Assembly: GCA_958414155.1 (NCBI GenBank)
Contig: CATYWI010000035.1
Coordinates: 1-8,223 of the forward strand
Direction: 5' to 3'
Source: an uncultured Anaerotruncus sp.
GTDB lineage: Bacteria > Bacillota_A > Clostridia > Oscillospirales > CAG-272
Length of the DNA stretch: 8,223 nt
Shown here: one piece after another, positions 5,743 to 8,223 of the stretch
Layout: each line of letters opens with the position of its first letter
How positions within the stretch are numbered: the stretch's first letter is position 1
Position numbers and translations under genes: made by a program
Notes under the pieces: generated by a model
Seen by the model: the letters and a program-made list of their open reading frames with translations, nothing else
The model's database searches: none
Told to the model about the DNA's origin: nothing

Positions 5743-7164
5743 TCAATATTCGGTCTCGGCGGTGATACCGCCGTCGGCAGTGAGCCGCAGCACGCAAAGA
5801 CCGCAGTCGCTGACAATATAGTTGGGCGTCCCGGCGGCGCGAAGTCTATCTTCAAACACCGTCCACGGCGCGTCGTCGCTGTCCGAGACAAGCACGCGCG
5901 CGCCGACAGCCTCTGTCCACTCGGGCGTGTTGGAGGTAAAAACGCCGTGATGGTTTGTCTTTGCGGCGTCGGAACGCAGGAATCCGCCGAGTCTTTCGAC
6001 AAGTTCACGCTCGCGCACGGCGTAAAGATCGCCCGCGGTGAGGTAGCTCACGTTCCCGTAAATAAACTTCATCCCGACCGATATGTTGTTCACGCCGCCG
6101 TCGCTCATATCGCTGTTCTCGTCGATGATGAGATCCTCCGGACGCGGATTGAATATCTTTACCGTAACGTTGCCGATCTCAAGCTCTTCTCCCTCGCAGA
6201 GGTCGCGCCGCATTTCGGTGCCGTGCGCGGCAAGCAGCCGCGCAAGCTTTTTCTCCCCGGTCTTGAAATCAAGCCCGGAATAAAGATAAGTTCCTATTCC
6301 GCCGCCCTGCGAAAACAGGTATTCCGCCGCCTTTGACGCGCCGCCGTAGTGATCGCCGTGCGGATGCGAGAGCGCAAAATAATCGAGCCGTTTTATCCCC
6401 GCGCCCGCAAGAAGCTCCACAACATGGAACCAGCAGGGCGGCGCTCCGGCGTCTATCATCATCGTCTTGCCGTCCGGGAAGACGATCAGCGTGCAGTCTC
6501 CGGACTTGCCGTCATATTCTTCGACCGTAAGATCGGGTGTGACTATGTACATCGCACCGTCGCCGCCGGCGCGTATGACGTCGCCTATGCGTGCGGTCAT
6601 TTCATCATAGCGGCGCGTGTTGTCGCGGAAGGAAAAATGCGCGCCGAGAACGGATGCGTTGCCGTGCGACGATCTTCCCACACGCACGCGGCGCTTCCAT
6701 TCGACAGCAGTGCCCGCATATCTGATCTCGCGCACGCCCTCACTTTTTATGAACGCCTTGAAATCCACCGAACGAAGGCTTGAAGGGAACTCAAGCCATG
6801 TAAGGCGCGGGCATTTTTCAAATGCCTTTGGACCTATGACACGCACGCCCTCTCCGAGCGTGACCGAAGTGAGCGCGGTGCATTCACCGAACGCACGGGA
6901 ACCTATGACATCAACACTGCCCGGCACATAAAGGCGCGTGACGGCGGTAAAACCGCCGAAAGCACAATTGCCGATGCTACCGATGTCGTCTTCGATCACA
7001 AGCTCGCTCACCTTTGAGCGAAAGTCCGCAAACGGAGTGAGCGCGGGGTCGGTATAGTTATACATAGCGCCGCTGCCGCTGATACGCAGCACACTGCCGT
7101 CAAACGAAAACGCAACATCCTCACCGCATTTTCCCGCGATGACCGTTACCTCGTTATTTTCCAT
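5743..7164 (-). CDS. LRR_5 (BspA-like) / ComEC-type metallo-beta-lactamase fusion protein
   Basis: The 473-residue protein has two halves. Residues 1-165 resemble the module of clostridial BspA-like surface proteins: CGEDVAFSFDGSVLRISGSGAM (from residue 13), then at least three LRR_5 repeats with cores IGNCAF (64-69), IGSRAF (87-92) and IGPKAF (110-115), and a closing AGTAVEWKR piece (150-158). Residues 195-473 are a metallo-beta-lactamase fold: MMIDAG (235-240), SHPHGDH (266-272) with metal ligands His267, His269, Asp271 and His272, NNISVGMKF (359-367), LTAGD (375-379) with Asp379, and TNHHG (403-407). The last three motifs match the cytoplasmic hydrolase domain of ComEC/Rec2. There is no signal peptide, membrane segment or competence-channel domain, so the protein is probably soluble and intracellular. 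GAGGTG overlapping the pepT stop codon sets ATG 7164. The reaction is unknown; nucleic acid or phosphodiester hydrolysis is a guess from the MBL subgroup. Confidence 0.85.
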   Translation of the reverse strand: MENNEVTVIAGKCGEDVAFSFDGSVLRISGSGAMYNYTDPALTPFADFRSKVSELVIEDDIGSIGNCAFGGFTAVTRLYVPGSVDVIGSRAFGECTALTSVTLGEGVRVIGPKAFEKCPRLTWLEFPSSLRSVDFKAFIKSEGVREIRYAGTAVEWKRRVRVGRSSHGNASVLGAHFSFRDNTRRYDEMTARIGDVIRAGGDGAMYIVTPDLTVEEYDGKSGDCTLIVFPDGKTMMIDAGAPPCWFHVVELLAGAGIKRLDYFALSHPHGDHYGGASKAAEYLFSQGGGIGTYLYSGLDFKTGEKKLARLLAAHGTEMRRDLCEGEELEIGNVTVKIFNPRPEDLIIDENSDMSDGGVNNISVGMKFIYGNVSYLTAGDLYAVRERELVERLGGFLRSDAAKTNHHGVFTSNTPEWTEAVGARVLVSDSDDAPWTVFEDRLRAAGTPNYIVSDCGLCVLRLTADGGITAETEY

Positions 7165-7167
7165 AGC

Positions 7168-8223
7168 TCACCTCGTATATCCCGCCGCATCGGTAATAAG
7201 ACGGACAAGAATATCCGCCACCTTGCAAAGCGATTCAACGGGAAGATACTCAAAACGCGAGTGGAAATTCTCGCCGCCTGTGCAGAGATTGGGACAGGGC
7301 AGTCCCATATATGAGAGCCGTGCGCCGTCGGTGCCGCCGCGTATGGGGGTGATGACAGGCTCCACGCCCTCGGCGCGCATCGCAGCCACGGCGCGGTCCA
7401 CCGTGTACATATGCCGCTCGATGATCTCACGCATATTGCGGTAGGAATCCTTTACCGTGCAGACGGCGCTTCCCTCTCCGTATTTGCGGTTGATGAACTC
7501 AGCCGCCGCCTTGAAAACGCGCTTGCGTTCCTCGAATTTTGCCGCATCGTGATCGCGTATGATGTACTCGACCCGTGCATTCTCCACATCGCCCTTTATC
7601 ACGTCAAGATGATAAAAGCCCTCGTAGCCCTCGGTGTGCGCAGGGTCCTCGGCGGCGGGAAGCAACGACACGAACTCCGCCGCCATGATCGCGGCGTTTT
7701 TCATATGTCCCTTGCCCGAGCCGGGATGGATGGCTACTCCGTGGAAATCAACGCTTGCTGCCGCCGCGTTGAAGCACTCATATTCAAGCTCGCCGAGCGC
7801 GCCGCCGTCAACGGTGTAGGCATAGTCCGCGCCGAAGGCGGGAACGTCAAAATGATCGGCGCCCGCGCCTATCTCCTCGTCCGGCGTAAAGCAGATCCTC
7901 ACCTTGCCGTGAGGCAGGTCGGAGGCAGTCAGCCTCTCGGCGGCGCTGACTATTGCGGCCACGCCCGCCTTGTCGTCGGCGCCGAGCAGCGTCGTGCCGT
8001 CGGTAACTATAAGGTGCTTGCCGACATAGCCGCCGAGCGACGGATAATCCGCCTCACGCAGAACTATCCCACGCTCGCTGTTAAGAACGATGTCTCCGCC
8101 AAGATATTCGACCGTGCGCGGTCTGATCGGCGAATCCGGCGCCTCGTCGGAGGTGTCCATGTGTGCCACAAGCCCGATGACTGGCGCGCCCTCACACCCC
8201 GCAGAGGCAGGGAGCGTTGCGCT
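7168..8223 (-). CDS. pepT: peptidase T (tripeptide aminopeptidase), 5' end outside the window
   Basis: This cytoplasmic zinc aminopeptidase (M20B family) releases the N-terminal residue of tripeptides. The frame stays open to the window edge, and its first visible residues, SATLPA followed by GAPVIGLVAHMDTS, match the interior of PepT. About 55-60 N-terminal residues are therefore missing, and 351 are visible. Metal and catalytic residues (counted from the edge) are His21 and Asp23 in AHMDTS, Asp83/84 in GADDKAG, Glu116/117 in PDEEIGAG, Asp139 in YTVDGG and His321 in NFHSRFE. RGGTDGA near 295 is also typical. A GTG at 8169 is an internal Val, not the start. The TGA lies three bases from the next gene, whose ribosome site overlaps it, so the two are cotranscribed and probably coupled. 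Confidence 0.95.
   Translation of the reverse strand, partial: SATLPASAGCEGAPVIGLVAHMDTSDEAPDSPIRPRTVEYLGGDIVLNSERGIVLREADYPSLGGYVGKHLIVTDGTTLLGADDKAGVAAIVSAAERLTASDLPHGKVRICFTPDEEIGAGADHFDVPAFGADYAYTVDGGALGELEYECFNAAAASVDFHGVAIHPGSGKGHMKNAAIMAAEFVSLLPAAEDPAHTEGYEGFYHLDVIKGDVENARVEYIIRDHDAAKFEERKRVFKAAAEFINRKYGEGSAVCTVKDSYRNMREIIERHMYTVDRAVAAMRAEGVEPVITPIRGGTDGARLSYMGLPCPNLCTGGENFHSRFEYLPVESLCKVADILVRLITDAAGYTR

Noticed and set aside
5732..5797. ATG 5797 as the sulfatase start
   Set aside because: It lies within the end of the MBL gene and adds an Arg-rich stretch unlike sulfatases, whereas ATG 5731 has a perfect AGGAGG site.
4304..5821. Plus-strand open frames opposite the sulfatase (about 250 and 236 codons)
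   Set aside because: They are shadows of a gene with a complete set of catalytic motifs, with no ribosome sites or recognisable domains.
5719..6783. Plus-strand open frames opposite the MBL fusion gene
   Set aside because: They lie antisense to clear MBL motifs and have no independent coding signals.
8167..8169. GTG 8169 as the pepT start
   Set aside because: The frame is open and PepT-like upstream (ATLPA, GLVAHMDTS), and starting here would remove the N-terminal part of the catalytic domain.

Overview
The window looks like chromosomal DNA of an anaerobic, gut-type Clostridia (Oscillospiraceae or Ruminococcaceae-like). This is an inference. The supporting signs are strong AGGAGG-type ribosome sites, GC-rich genes beside very AT-rich promoters, a lipoprotein solute-binding protein, BspA-like LRR_5 modules and hairpin-dense intergenic DNA. 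No ribosomal RNA, tRNA, CRISPR array or transposase was seen.

Left part (1-2653). A divergent promoter region holds a TTG-started fragment on the minus strand at the very edge, whose promoter has a perfect inverted repeat in its spacer. Facing right is a near-consensus sigma-A promoter for a three-gene polar amino acid ABC importer: lipoprotein binding protein (328-1134), permease (1229-1888) and ATPase (1898-2653). A branched hairpin separates the first gene from the second. The ATPase ribosome site overlaps the permease stop codon.

Middle (2654-4231). A dense array of small perfect hairpins is followed by two terminators that separate the importer from a convergent ilvE (branched-chain aminotransferase, minus strand). 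ilvE has its own extended -10 promoter, and upstream of it lie palindromes and three helically phased TTGCAA boxes.

Right part (4232-8223). A minus-strand operon is read as pepT (its 5' end lies outside the window), then an unusual LRR_5/metallo-beta-lactamase fusion protein, then a Cys-type sulfatase. The three genes are 3 and 11 bases apart, and each downstream ribosome site overlaps the preceding stop codon.

The importer, aminotransferase and tripeptidase fit amino acid uptake and turnover. What the MBL fusion and the sulfatase do together is unknown. The most unusual items are that fusion, which appears cytoplasmic and has a ComEC-like catalytic core, and a binding protein that lacks the usual ligand-binding arginine.
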